A stretch of DNA of 64,000 nucleotides from Chloranthus sessilifolius (taxonomy: Eukaryota > Streptophyta > Magnoliopsida > Chloranthales > Chloranthaceae), in NCBI GenBank assembly GCA_021018995.1, contig CM037584.1, forward strand, positions 174,858,317 to 174,922,316, given 5' to 3'. Both the position numbers and the translations under genes were made by a program. Under the pieces are notes generated by a model. It had not been told where the DNA came from, ran no database searches, and saw nothing but the letters and a program-made list of their open reading frames with translations. Below, piece by piece: positions 11,402 through 24,500 of this stretch. Position 1 is the stretch's first letter; each line of letters begins with the position of its first letter.

Positions 11402-11736
11402 GCTTGAAGGTTGGTTCGTCCCACCTAGATCGTTATCACGCTTCCTCAAGCGAATCGGGGTCGCTAGATCATAATTCACAATCTAAATACAAGACCCAAA
11501 ATTTATCACGACTTGAAATTTTCAAGACGAACGATATAGAAATACAGGGTTGCTAGATCATAATTCACAATCTAAATACAAGATTTCTTTGGTATCAATA
11601 GAGATCAAACCATTATAACTGAATTAAATGTTTCAATGTTAATAATGAAAAATGCAAAACCAAAGAGTGCCAACGGTGACGGCTTTACGTCACTCAAACA
11701 ATGGAACTTACATCAATATCTAAAACGATAAGTCAT
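11402..11736 (-). repeat. Older LTR-like fragment, left part
   Basis: TTATCACGACTTGAAATTTTC near 11497 resembles the terminal part of the minus-strand solo LTRs. A 30-odd-bp phrase starting GCTAGATCATAATTCAC occurs twice, near 11463 and 11551. It probably continues at 14001 beyond the solo LTR. Confidence 0.4.
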
Positions 11737-14000
11737 TGTGACGACCCGACTTTTCCAATCCCTTAAGTATAGGATAGGCCGGTTCGCCAACCTATCGGTT
11801 AAATGATAAGCCAAACAAACATGGCACATATAAGGATAAAACGCAATAAATATTCATAGCCAAAATAAATGCAAAAGCAAAAGTAAAGAACCACCGATGA
11901 TAGCCGACCATCATCGAAACATGATTCGTAACAGTCAAAAGTAAAGACATAAATCCAAATACCCAATCACAGATCAGGCAAACCACGTCCAAGTCTAAAC
12001 TCTCACTGAAAATAAATAAATAAACTAAATCCTAAGCCGGGAAATATTCCTCAGGAGGCACCTTAGGCTTTTCCTCGGGAATGTAATCAGGATCACTCTT
12101 GTTGCCCCGAATTGCCACTTCAATACCTGAACCTGTGACGTATAGTCGAATTGAGCTAACCAACAAGGCTCAGTAGAAAAATATCAACAACGAAATTGTA
12201 TTTTAACTAACGTGGGTTTCAAAACAAGTATCGGAATATTATATGTCAAAACCAAAAATACAGGTAAAAACAGAATTTAAGTGTAGAAATTATATGCAAG
12301 ATCAGTTTCTAAATATGTGAAAACAAATTCAAGAACAATGCAGAATTTCAGTGTCTTAGTACCTCTAATTTCTACATGCAGAGTTCAGTAATTCATGACT
12401 TAATCCTTAACTTAAAATACTTCCCGAGTAAATTATATATCGAGAGTAAGAATATAGCCAATGAGAACCCCTACCTACCATTGTCGTTCATGAACCCTTT
12501 TTCAGAATGCAACAAGCCCCTGCGTCATGAGGAAAACTTGTGCCAGGAAGTTGTTCAGGAATTCTTTTTGAGGGGTTGTTCAGGTCAATCATAAAACAGA
12601 TGCAGATACTAATATAAATCAGATGCAAGTTTCTTATATATAGTTCAGATTCTTGATTTTAGATTTTCAGCTTTTCAAAGCTTAAGCAGATTCAGGTTTC
12701 AGGGTTCAAGTAGATTCAGATTTTCAATTTTTCATCTCAAATTTCAGTTTACATATGTGATTGCGATGACATATGCAAGTTCAAAGATTCTAATTCAAAA
12801 TATTCATGCAAGTTAAAACAAAATACTGTAAAGATAAAATTCTCCTACCAAAACTTGGAGTTGTGTGAAGTCAAGCAAAATCCTATTGATGGCCTCTCGC
12901 CCTTAATCTACATCACAAATATACGATGATGCAATAAGGTTAACTCTAATCACAAATAATTTAGAACTATGTAAGTGTTTCCTCAAAATCGAGTTGAAAC
13001 GGGCAAGTTTGTGCCAATCTTAAAATTTGACGTAACATTTTCCTAATTTGTTTACCTTTAAAATGATTGATTGAGTTAATCAAAACACGAAAGTTGTAGA
13101 TTTTGTTGTTCTATTTTCAACGCAAAAAGAATCATATAAATCGGAGTTCGGAGTAAAAAGGTACAGCTAAAATATCAAGACAGTATCGGAAAGAAAACGA
13201 AAACGAAGACAAAAACCAAATTCTGTCATCGCTCGAGCGATGCGATTTTTCGCCTTGTTTTCACCCTAATCGAATCCCACACATTCCCAAAATAAAATCC
13301 AAGTTTAATCTATTGATTCTAAACCTTAAACTCAATAAAAATCATACCTTTAATCAAGGATTTGACGCTTTGAAACGAGTCACGCAAACGGAGTTTCGGA
13401 ACGAAATCAGCAGATTTCTTCGACGATTCGCACCGCGATCGATCCCTACTCATTCACTATGATCTAACCTCTCCCAAATAATAAAATGAATCCAAAATTG
13501 TTCCGAGCTCTCCCTATAATCAAGGGTTTTAAACAAAAAGAGGGGTTTCAAAGAGAAGGGTTTACAAACGAATCCCCCTCAAGGAATAGCGAGGGCACGA
13601 TGAGTGCGGAGTTTGCGTGGGATCGTACAGTTCAACTCTCGCCTAGGGTTTTCGGTGGATGGGGTTCTCGTTCCCTCTTTCTCTCCACTAAACAAAACCC
13701 CAAACCTAATTGCATACGGGAGAAACTAATCCCTCTTATAATGAGGTTGCTCATGGTGTAAAGCACACACACACAAACTTGTGTGTGAAAACTTCTAATT
13801 TTGTAACTCAAGTCCGGTGTTGAGCGGCCACATCGAGGTTGGTGCACGACTTTCGCACGAGGGTCCAAACAAGCTCTAAATAAAAATCCGTCTGCACAGT
13901 CCCATTTAAATAATAATCCAAAACACATGGCGACATTGGTCATTGAGCCAAACACGTAAACAGGGTCGGTCTAATTCGGGTAAAAATACGAGTCTTTACA
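11737..14000 (-). mobile_element. Solo LTR, Ty3 Tekay/Del-like
   Basis: Begins TGTGACGACCCGAC at 11737 and ends AGTCTTTACA at 14000, flanked by a perfect 5-bp target duplication, GTCAT, at 11732-11736 and 14001-14005. Internal domains are absent, so this is a recombination product (solo LTR). The minus orientation is inferred because the reverse complement of the left end resembles the 3' end of the LTR at 49979-52538, which is followed by a primer-binding site. It contains one 14-bp palindrome, ATCGCTCGAGCGAT, near 13227. Confidence 0.85.
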
Positions 14001-14759
14001 GTCATAATCATTTCAAGGGAACTTAATAAAAATTGTGCAAAGTCTAAAACACCAATAGATTTCTAACGATAAAACTCGTCGGGTGGAAGATCTTCCTTGT
14101 CTCCCGGTACAAATCAGGGTCTCCGTCCGCGTCAGTACCTGTGACACATAGTATTGGGGTCAGCTAAAGGTCCACATGCTCAGTAGGAAAATCTCAATAA
14201 CCATTCATATTATAGCCAACTAACACACAGTTCTTACTGAATCTAATAAGAGTCATTACAATTCACATTCTAAGATGATTATTCTAAGTAAAGAATCGAA
14301 TTAATGATATATTTTTTCGGTGGATTTCAGATGTCATATTCAAAGAGTTTAAATGTAAGTTTCATGTACATGCTTCGATTCGATGCTTTACGTTGATGTC
14401 TTATTGATTTCATATGCTGATTCAGATGTCCATGCATGACTTAAATAATGTAACTTAAAAATCTCTAAACACATATATAGTGCTAGAGCCGATGGGGATC
14501 CTAGCCATCGTCGTTCAAGAATAATTTTCAATGTGCCCAAGCTCCTGCCTTGTGAGGAATACTCGTGTGGTTCGATGGGCCGTTGTCATGGTTTAATGTG
14601 TGCTGAAACACAGTTCACATACGGATATAGCGCCGTAACAGTTTAATGTGTGCAGAAGCACGGTTCACATACGGATACACCGTCGTAACGGTTCAATGTT
14701 CGATGTTTGTACCGTCATACAATATCTGTTTCAATGGAATCACTATAAATCACATGCAT
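14001..14759 (-). repeat. Older LTR-like fragment, right part
   Basis: Contains phrases shared with the solo LTR before it (ACCTGTGAC...; CTCAGTAG-AAAATCTCAA), so it is a related LTR. It was split by the solo LTR and cut off by the 5' LTR of element A. Repeats of ...GTGTGC-GAA-CACGGTTCACATACGGATA lie near 14600-14680. No gene. Confidence 0.45.
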
Positions 14760-15146
14760 TGATGAGTACTGAAATATGATGATATTTCACTCCTAAATAC
14801 CTATATTTAGCTATCCGATGAAGGCTATCTGATGAGAATTATTAGATTTAAAGTATTTCAGGTAAATACAAGCCAAGTTTGGAAAACAGCCCAAAAATTA
14901 TGAAAATAATGTCAAAACACTGTAACTTTGGGTCATTGAGAACTTGGTGCGACTTGCAGCTAAATTTGGACCTTCAAGACGGCCGAATTATGAAATTGTC
15001 AAAACATCATAGTTGTAGATCTTTTCGTCCGCTTTCCAACGGCGTACGAATCACCGCAATCCGAGTTCGAGACAGAAAGTTATGGCTGAAATACTGAAGC
15101 AGTGTCTGATACAAAAAGTGTGCTGAAATTCACGGATTTCTGGGGG

Positions 15147-15277
15147 TTGATGCATCGACCATTTTGGTCGATTAATCGAGGAGAAGGAGAGTCTGACACG
15201 GAATTGACTACTTTAAAGCTGATTTTGACCCTCTTTTGTAGGGTCGATGCATCGACCCTATTGGGTCGATTAATCGA
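15147..15277. promoter_or_regulatory. 12-bp palindrome cluster upstream of the LTR A TATA box
   Basis: TTGATGCATCGA at 15147, TCGATTAATCGA at 15168, TCGATGCATCGA at 15244 and TCGATTAATCGA at 15266. Spacing within the two pairs is 21 and 22 bp. The last palindrome ends about 40 bp before TATTTAAA (15319). Confidence 0.75.
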
Positions 15278-15318
15278 CCCTAAATTGGCGGCTGGGGAGA
15301 CTTCTGCGACCGGGAATC

Positions 15319-15326
15319 TATTTAAA
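15319..15326 (+). promoter_or_regulatory. Putative TATA box of LTR A
   Basis: TATTTAAA, about 560 bp into the LTR. The same motif occurs at 36333 in the 3' LTR. Confidence 0.5.
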
Positions 15327-15805
15327 GCGACTCAAACACTTCGAGGGAGAATTAGAAATTAGGGAGATAGGAGATTAGAGTTTTAGTTTTTTGCTTTTAT
15401 TTTTCATAGTTAGACATAGAAATAGGGAGTTTTTATTTATTCCTTTTTGAGAGCTTTGTTCCTTTAATTTCCAGTACTCATTCCTCCAGTTTATTATATT
15501 TTTGCTCATGTTTATTTTTACATTATTCTCGTTTTTGAAGACCATCGTACTTTTGGATCAAAGTAATTTCTTTTGAAGTTGAGATATTTTTAATTCATTA
15601 AATTAATGTTATTTTCTCTTCTTTATTTATTTATGTCATTTAATTGCAATACGTGTGGCTAAATTCATAAGGATGGGGATCTAATGATTCCCATCCGAGG
15701 GATGTACTTTTAATAATATAAATTTAGGATTAAAATATGAGATCTTATTTTATAGTTGTTGTGCTATCAAGAACGGATGAAATCCCGGCCACTAACAGGG
15801 ATTGC

Positions 15806-16112
15806 GTGTGCCGAGTCATGCCCGGGATCTCAGATCTGTGACGGTAATTTTATCCAATCATTGTTATATGGTCTTTTTGCTTTCATCGTATGGATCTAAT
15901 TACGATTATCATCCGGGATCAAGTGTGCCGAGCCATGCCCTGGATCTTGGATCTATAATGGTAATTTTATCTTAATTATCCCTAATCTAAAATCGAGTGT
16001 GCCGAGCCATGCCCTTGATTTCAGATCTATGGTGGTATTATTGTTGAAATTTTTACCTACTTTGGGGATGATTTTTATTTGAACCTGAGATCAAGTGTGC
16101 CGAGCCATGCCC
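15806..16112 (+). repeat. Four GTGTGCCGAGCCATGCCC repeats in LTR A
   Basis: Starts at 15806, 15923, 15997 and 16095. Each 18-bp core is near-perfect (the first has GAGTCATG). It is preceded by GATC-type sequence and followed by GGATCTCAGATCTAT-like sequence, then a GGTAATTTTATC phrase in most copies. The same four copies are in the 3' LTR at 36798, 36915, 36990 and 37088. Confidence 0.85.
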
Positions 16113-16554
16113 TTGATCTCAGATCTATATATGAAAATCATCTAAGTCCTGATTGCAGGGATGCAATGTGGAACCTATCAGGGTTTTTGACCATTTATCT
16201 TCCATAAAAGATATTTGTTCTCAATGGTATATCTCATAGTTTAATCCGTAGATTTGTATTATGGGAAGAACGGACCAAAGATGGGAGGATTTAGTATCTT
16301 CATCTTTATCTTTATTTTTGAATTATCAGTTAAGTTTTAGTTTGTAGTTAGTAATTATTATCTCATCAAACCACCTAAATCATAAGACTGGTAGAATACT
16401 GTTAGATCTTAGTAGATTTCTGGAATTGCTTGTCTTTTTAGATCTTTCAAAATTAGTCCTTGTGGGAACGATCTCGTACTCCGCACCCACTATATACAAT
16501 CCGATTCGTGCACTTACGACTAAAATATCACAATTAAAAATCACATCAAGTTTT

Positions 16555-16572
16555 TGGCGCCGTTGCCGGGGA
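16555..16572 (+). other. Primer-binding site of element A (tRNA-Asp)
   Basis: TGGCGCCGTTGCCGGGGA is complementary to the 3' end expected for a plant tRNA-Asp, the usual primer of Athila elements. Confidence 0.85.
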
Positions 16573-16721
16573 TTAAATTAAGAAAATCTGAATTTTTGGT
16601 AGACAGTAAATTTTAGGAATTTTCAGAGATTAAAATAGTATTTCTGCTTTTAAAAAAAAAAAAAAAAATTAATTTTCTTGAGGTTTTCCTACCCGAAACC
16701 TCCGCTCTGTGCGTCATTTGC

Positions 16722-18036
16722 ATGCACACTAGGTCTTCTAAAGAAAGAATTTTAGAGCCTTTAAATTCAGAGATCGAACGTGCTTGCCGGTCAAATCGTA
16801 AGGACGCTAGATCAAGGCAGAAATTTTCAAGGGAATCATCCACTGAAGTCAGTATGACTGACAACATGAATGGGCAACTTGAACAAGAGGAAGAACCAAC
16901 ATTAAGAGAACTGTTCTCTTCGATCACTACAAATACCCCATCATGCATTGTATACCGCGCCACACCTGGTGGCCGGTTTGAAATTCGTACAAATGTCATT
17001 CAAATCCTTCCAATCTTTCATGACATGGAAAGAGAAGATCCATACCAGCACGTCAAAGACTGTTGAAGTCTGCTCATCTGTTTACCAAAACTTCAGCGAA
17101 GAATCTGTTAGGCTACGCTTGTTTCCTTTTCTATAAAGGATAAAGTAAAAGCCTGGTTAAACTCTCTACCATCGGGATCCATAACCACCTGGGATCAGAT
17201 GGTCAAAAAGTTTCTGTCAAAGTTCTTCCCTATGGCGAAGACTAATGTCCTTAGACGTGAAATCACGAATTTCACGCAAGAGGAAGATGAGAGATTATAT
17301 AAAGCTTGGGATAGATTCATGGATCTCTTACTCAAATGTCCACACCATGGATACTCAAAGTGGAGACTGGTTCAGTGTTTCTACAATGGACTGAGTCAAC
17401 CAAATAGACATCTGGTAGAGTTAATGAATGGCGGAGGATTCCTGAGTCTTAAGGAAACTGAATCTTATGCTTTCCTAGAAAAGCTTGCTGAGGATTCTCA
17501 GCACTGGGATTTCACAAAGACTCGGGAACAACCAGTCAAAGCCCGTGATCAAGCCGGGAGTTCAACCAAGAAAGGAGGACTATACGTAGTAAAGGATTCC
17601 CCGGATTTGATGGCTAAAATTGATTTCCTCACTCAACAAGTGGAGGAATTGAAATTAAAGAAGAATGTGCATATGGTAAATACACAACCTGAGCCATGTT
17701 CAATTTGTGCAAGTTCAATGCATATGGCAGATGATTGTCCTTCAATGCAGAACTATCATGAAGACACATCTGAACAGCTAAATGTTGTGAATAATTATGG
17801 GCGCAATCAAGGAAACGTTTTCAATGAGAATAACCCAAATAGCTGGAGAAACCACCCAAATTTCTCATGGAAACAAGAGAATCAAAGAATACAGCCCAGG
17901 AAGCAGGGGACGAACTTTTATCCCCAATAAAATTTCAACCAAGGACCGCAGCAGAACTACGGTCAAGGGCAATTTCAGCAGCAAGGGTTCAATAACCCGA
18001 ATCAATTTCAATATAATCAGAATCAGGTTGGGCAGC
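16722..18036 (+). pseudogene. Element A gag (broken; continues past nested B)
   Basis: Gag forms the viral-like particle and binds element RNA. The reading frame from 16722 holds an Athila-type capsid segment (VKAWLNSLPSGSITTWDQM, then FLSKFFP) and a CxxC...H...C knuckle-like stretch (CSICASSMHMADDCP, near 17700). In-frame stops lie at 17064 (TGA), near 17109 (TAG) and at 17928 (TAA), so no full protein can be made. Element B is inserted at 18036/18037. Its 11,205 bp plus the 5-bp duplication shift the coordinate frame by two, and the frame matches the ORF at 29255, so gag and pol were one frame before insertion. Confidence 0.8.
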
Positions 18037-19420
18037 TGATCGATTTAGAATGTAACCCTTGCAAGTGCACAAGATCTATTGCAGTATGGCAAGAACAGGG
18101 GTGTCGAACCCACAGGGAAACGTGAATTTTTAATTAATTCTTTTAGAGATTTTAAAAACGTCCCTAAGGAAGTACCAAAGGGCAGATTCAATTTTACCAA
18201 AAACTTAACGCACTTTTCCTAAATGCAGAAAAATAAATTAATCTAAACAATTAATTACTGATAAATCTACGAACAATATTAAAATGAGATCAAGGAATAT
18301 ACTACCCAGTTACGCACTTTTCTATCATTAAAACCCATTTCATTAAATCATCATTCACACCATCATTCATCTAGAAAATGACTTGAAATAAAATATGATC
18401 ATCAATCCGCATACCTATCTAAAAACAATGACTCAAATAACATTGCGGTATGAGTCATGTAAAAAGCATAAGCGTATCTCATGATATTTAGATCACATAA
18501 ACACATAATCGACCTAGATCACTGCGGGTCCAGATCTAGCGATTCACGGCCGTTGATACGCGAATCAACGTCATAACAAAGCATTTAAAATATTTTCAAT
18601 CACACAAACTTTGAGCAAAACGATTCCATGATAACAATAATAGACGTGGTATTAATCATAAACATAGGTACTTATCCGGGATCGCATCTTCCCGATCTCT
18701 TGATTTAGCCGCTCATCTTTGGTGTTTGATCTCCTTTTCTTTCAAAGTCATTCCTCTTTTATTTCTTCCAAAAGATATTTGCAATTGTTTTTCCTAAATA
18801 CAATCTATGAATTTCTAGAAAAATAATGCAAATCCTAGGTACAATCTACCTAATAAACCCTAGAAGAAGGAGAGAAGAAGACTTGAAAGATGAAGAAAAT
18901 ATTCCCCAAAGTGAAGAGCCCTAAAACTAAAAAGAAAGAATGAATAATATTCTAATTGCAAAAATAATAATCATCCTAAGAAACTCGTGGCTTCCCTTTT
19001 ATAATAGCTAACCCTAATACCTCTCTCGATTGACATCTAAGAGTAATTTTCGTGAATTCCCGCCTAGCTTTGCATCAGATACTGCCTCGGTATTTTGCTC
19101 ATAACTTTCTGTACCGAACTCGGATTGAGGTGATTCTTGAGGCGTTGGAAAGCTGACGACGAGCTCTACAACTTTTATGTTTTAGCAATTTCCTGAATCT
19201 GACGTCTTGAAGGTCCAAATTGAGCTGCAAGTCGCACTAAGTTCTCAATGTGCCAAAATAGCGGTGTTTTGACATTATTTTCGGATTCTTGGGCTGTTTT
19301 AGAAACTTGAATTGTATTTACGAAACACTTCAAATCTAGCAAATCTCATCGATAGCCTTCATCGGACGGCTAAATATAGGTATTTAGGGGTGAAATATCA
19401 TCATATTTCACTACTCATCA
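18037..19420 (-). repeat. 3' LTR of element B
   Basis: Starts TGATCGATTTAG and ends CTACTCATCA (plus-strand reading). The purine-rich tract (CACCCCCAAACC on the plus strand) abuts it at 19421. A TATA-like TTATAA lies near 19000. Confidence 0.9.
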
Positions 19421-21470
19421 CACCCCCAAACCTACACTTTGCTAGTCCTCGAGCAAAGAGAATGATAGAAATATAAAGCAAATCAAACTAACATCCTAAA
19501 ATTTAAATGCCACTTTCGTAGGGAACACGATTGCACTTAGCATGTGCAACAAGCCTTTAAACCCCTAGGTGATCCCTAGTGGAGGAGTTGTGTCGCCTGA
19601 GGGATTGCAGTGAAGTTACCCACAAACTTCCAAAAATTTCAAACCATCGGTAAAATTGAGTTTTCAAAATCTGATTTTTATAACATATATTTAACTTCAA
19701 AGCTCAAAATCAATAATCAATTCAACATGCAAATTCTCAATTTTAAATAACAATGTTACACTAATCATACCAATATCCATTCAAATTAGTCTAATGCTCC
19801 AAATCGTTAGATAACTCATCCATTCACTTAAACGCAGTAGTGTGCATACCAAAACCAAGATTCATCCATCTCGTAACTAGTCCAAACGGGAAATCATCGG
19901 ATCTGTTGTCTTGACTCAATCCTCACTTTAGGTACTCTCAAATAAAATCAAACATGTGAGAGATCAATACAAAGCAAATAAAAAGGTCTCACATGATAAA
20001 TGAAACACGATGCCAATCAATGAACAAAATAAATCTCATAAGAACAGACATACTTGTATATCCTAAGCATGTCATATCAAGTGTCATAAGTATTATATAT
20101 TGACTCTCCACAAGGCGATTTACCAATGCAAGATCGGATCATGAAGGTCTTTTGTAGGGTTGTAATGGGGCTCGTAAGGGTAAGAAAGAAAGGAATTGTG
20201 ATTCAAAATTTCGAGAAATTGGAAAAGGAACTAACTTCGATTTTTTTTTTTTTTTTTTTATTTCTCTTCTTTTTTTTTTTCTTTTCTAATTTCTCACCAT
20301 TTTTTTTTCTTTCAATATTTTTCTTTTCTCATTCTTTCTTCTCTTTTGAATTTCCTTTTCTTGAAGCACCTCATTTTCATTCTTTTTTTTTTTCTTTTCT
20401 CTCCCTTTTTTTCTTTTATATTTGCCATACACTCTCAAGAAAACACCATAACTCATTATCTCCACTTACTCTCTTTTCGCTCATTTTCATCCTCGCTCCT
20501 AATTTCTAAAATAAGAAGGGTAAAGCTAAATTTTCTAAATTGTGAAGGGTTAAAGTTAACGGCTTATCAAAGAATGTATAAGAGGTAAATTTTTCTATAG
20601 GCTCAAAGGGTACTAGAAGGATAAATTTATATGAGGTGGGGCATTTTAAGCACAAACGAGCCAAAGATGGCCTTCAATCATTTCCTTAAAAGATGGTAAC
20701 CTTGCCTATTTGTCTTGAGTAGATATACTGACGCGTTCTAACACAATAATATGAATTTGATATCATGCAAAGTCACAAGCCAAAATAAAATGTATGAGAT
20801 TATGCAAAATAATTCAGATTCAAAGAAAACTCCGAGTTTATATATTCACTCATCAATGACGGAAATTAGCTCTAAAGCTTATCGGGTTTAGTCTCCACTA
20901 AGAACCTAAGATTCAACGCTCAAAATAGTTCATCGATTTCTAAGTCTTAGCTTGGTATAAGTGCAAAAATTCTAAGCATGAATTTCAGTCATCCACAAAT
21001 TATCACATTAAGCTTCATCATCCTAGATACAAGTATTCAAAATATGACATCAATATTCTCAAAATTAAATTCACATGCATCATCAACTAAAGTTTGAAAA
21101 CTATTGCAAAGTAAATCATGTATGGTGGTTCCAAAATTTTTTTTTTTTTTTTTTCAAAGAAAATCAAAAATAAGTGATGAAAGATAGATAATCATACATA
21201 CCCCAAACCTAAAAATGACAATGTCCTCATTGTTTGCAATAAGTAGGCACCCCAAACACATTTGAAAAGTACCTCAACACAAAGATCAAAAAGAGAATAT
21301 GGGCATCAAATTAGAACATGACCAAAAATAGATTGAAGGTAATGTCTACACTAATTTGGAAATTAAAATAACCTAAACTAAACTAAAACTAATATTCTAG
21401 AACTAAACATACGAAAAGAGAAATAAATCCTAAATCCTAAACTAAACCGTGTCCAACTCCTAAATAAAAC
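19421..21470 (-). other. 3' noncoding region of element B
   Basis: No supported ORF. Homologous in order to the noncoding regions of A (33634-35795) and C (43136-45246). Contains a T-rich low-complexity run at about 20238-20420. Two polypurine-like tracts, seen as CCCCAAACCT near 21201 and CCCCAAACAC near 21249, match doublets in A and C. Confidence 0.7.
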
Positions 21471-21517
21471 ACAGGGTTGCCTCCTGTGAAGCGCCGAGTT
21501 TAAGTGTCGATACCGAC
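21470..21517 (-). other. Post-pol hairpin pair, element B
   Basis: On the minus strand, a GTCG...CGAC stem (21506-21517) is followed by CACAGG-AGGCAAC-CCTGTG (21470-21488). It is positioned just after the expected pol end and corresponds to the hairpins of A and C with the same AGGCAA loop. Confidence 0.6.
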
Positions 21518-21534
21518 CTCTTCATTGATCAAGA

Positions 21535-24500
21535 ATCTGGATCACTAAGGTGCATCGCCTCAATCTTAAATCGGGTCATCGGCTCAAACATTGGTTTGAG
21601 TCTTTGCCCATTCACTTTGAAAACTCGATTGTCCAAGGCTTTGAATTTCAATTGCAGTGCTCACTAATGGAAACAACTGAACGGGCCTTCCCATCTAGAT
21701 TTCAATTTGATGAAGCTTAAGTCGGAATTGAATAACCAAACTTTTTGGCCAACATGAAACTCCTTCAGAAATTAATTGATCGTGCAACTTTTGTACCTTT
21801 CCTTGTACATCTTTGAATTTTCATACGCATCGAAGCGTAACTCTTCTAATTCACTCAATCAGTAACCTTCGATTCACCGCCGCTTGCATATCGAAATTAA
21901 ATCGTTTGATCGCCTGTAATGCCTTATGCTCCAATTGACAGGAAGATGACATGCCTTCCGTAGACAATTTCAAGGGAGACATTCCGACGGTGGTGTCTTG
22001 AATGCGACGATAGGCCTAAAGCATCAGATAGCCGGTTTGACCAATCTCTTCTATCCGGTCGTACCGCCTTTTCTAGAATTCGCTTGATTTCCCGGTTAGA
22101 CACTTCCACCTGACCACTAGTCTGTGGATGGTACAGCGTAGCGACTTTGTGAGTGACGTCGCATTTCTTCATTAAAGTGGCAAAATGGCTATTGCAAAAT
22201 GCGAACCGCCATCAACGATGATTGCTCTTGGGATCCCGAATCGGTTAAACACATGTTCTCTCGTAAATTTGACCACAACCTTGTGATCATTTGATCGGGT
22301 GCCACCTTCAATCCATTTGGAGACATAGTCATGACCACCGAATATATGAATACCCAAAGGATGGTGGAAAAGGACCCATAAAGTCAATCCCCAAACATCG
22401 AAAAAATTTCAACAATCGAATTGGATTAAGGGCATCATATTTCGTCAGTGAAATATTGCCAAGTCGTTGACACCGCTGGCATTCCTTTGCGATTGAGCAG
22501 TCACACGAAAGATTGAGGGCCGAGAATCCGCTTTGAAGGATTTTCTGCGGTCTTCGTTCAAATGGCCTCCACAGCCCCAAAGATGGCAAAAATTTAGACG
22601 CTTAGTTGCTCGCCTTCCGCACGCATCTCCTAATGATCCGATCCGAAAGCAGATTTAAACAAATATGGTTCATCCCAAATAGTATTTTATTTGGGAGAAA
22701 AGAGATTCTTATCATTCTTACCCCACTCTGGGAATTACGCCGATGACTGAGATAATTCACGATGTTAGCAAACCACGAACTTTTGCACCGGCTACATCAA
22801 TTGCCATCAAATGTTCATCCGGAAATGTGTCACGATGGTCTCGGTATAGATGATTCTTCAGAATTCTAGGCAGGATGATCGACAACGTTCTCAACCCCTT
22901 TTTATCTTTAATCTCAAAGTTGAATTCGGAGAAGGTGATCCAACGGATCAGCCTTTGGTTTCGCATCCTTCTTTGCTAAAAGATATTTCAAAGCGAGTGG
23001 TCCTGAAAAGACCACTATTTTCGATCCAAGCAAATAGGAACGGAATTTGTCCGAGCATACACCATAATAATTCCTTCCTGGTGGTGGTGTAATTCATTGG
23101 GCATCAATTAATGTCTTATAGCATAATAAATTACGTGAGGTAATTTATTCACCCTTTGCCCTAAGACTCGATCGCATAATCGATGCATCACACATGAGTT
23201 CGAATGGTAAAGAATAATCCGGTGCTTGGATTTTTGGTGCATTTGATAAGAGTTCACGCAATTTTAGGAATGCCTTTATGCAATCCTCATCAAACTCAAT
23301 AGGAACAGCTTTGCCAAGCAAAGTGCACAATGGTTTACCCTCCTAGCTAAAATCGTTAATGAATCTTCTATAAAATCCAGCATGCCCTATAAATGATCGA
23401 ATTTGTCGAACACATTTAGGAGGCGGTGAATTTGCAATTAAGTCCGCCTTCGCCTTATCAACTTCTATTCCTTTGGTTGAAACAATATGCCCCAACACAA
23501 TCCCTAGTTGAATCATAAAATGGCTCTTTTCGCAGCTGAGAACAAGTATGGAATCTACACAACGTTGCAACACTGTGAAAGATGATTCAAACAAGAATTA
23601 AATGTTTTTCCAAAACCGAGAAGTCGTCCCATGAAGACTTCGATGAATTTGTCGATCATGTCCGAGAATATGGCCAACATACATCGTTGAAACGTGGCGG
23701 AGCATTACATAAGCGAATGGCATCCTTCGATATGCAAACGTACCATATGGACACGTGAATGTTGTCTTCTTGGAAAACGCACTTGATTGTATCCCTAATA
23801 ACCATCAAGAAAGCAATAAAACTCTTGCCTAACTTCTCAAGAATTTGATCAATGAACGGAAGGGGAAAATGATCTTTTCTGGTGGGTGTGTTCAATTTTC
23901 GATAATCAATGCACACACGCCATCCAGTAGTTTCACGAGTGGGCACCAATTCTCCCTCCGTAGTTTCTTTCAAAAATTCCACTTTTTCTAACGATTTGTA
24001 CCGACTAACCCATTCACTATCGAGATCGGATAGATGATTCCAGCATCGAGGAGTTTAATGATTTCCTTTAAAACGACTTCTTGCATGTTCGGATTAAGTC
24101 GCCTCTGTGGTTCCCTCGATGGTTTACTCTCATCCTCCAGATGTATTTTATGCATAGATACCGATGGGTCAATCCTTGAGATCGCTAAGGTCCATCCGAT
24201 GGCCTCCTTGTGCTCTTCGACCTTCAACAAATCATTCTCTTGTTCTTCCGATAATGTGGATGAAATTATCACCGGAAGTGTTTCGAGGTCCCGAGAAAAG
24301 CATATTTGAGGGACTGCAATTGTTTCAATTCGCTCAATTGATGGAGTCAGCACATCCTTTACCTCAGTAGGTAGTGGTTCTACCTTAGTCACAACTTCAC
24401 ATAAGTTATCATCTTGACATGATGAATTTGACTTTTTCTCTTCTGACTGCTTCCTTTCAAGCCCTTTGTCCTCATAGATGGCTAACAAAGCAGTTTCAAA

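Larger units (their letters stand above)
14760..16548 (+). repeat. 5' LTR of element A
   Basis: 1789 bp with TGATG...CATCA termini. It holds four 12-bp palindromes at 15147-15277, a TATA-like TATTTAAA at 15319, and four copies of a GTGTGCCGAGCCATGCCC repeat at 15806-16112. The primer-binding site follows after six bases. Confidence 0.9.

Noticed and set aside
13486..13955. ORFs of 91 and 107 codons inside the solo LTR
   Set aside because: They lie wholly in the LTR with target duplications on both sides and show no recognisable domain.
20126..20588. 127- and 80-codon ORFs rich in F and S
   Set aside because: They are translations of a T-rich low-complexity run in the noncoding region of element B.
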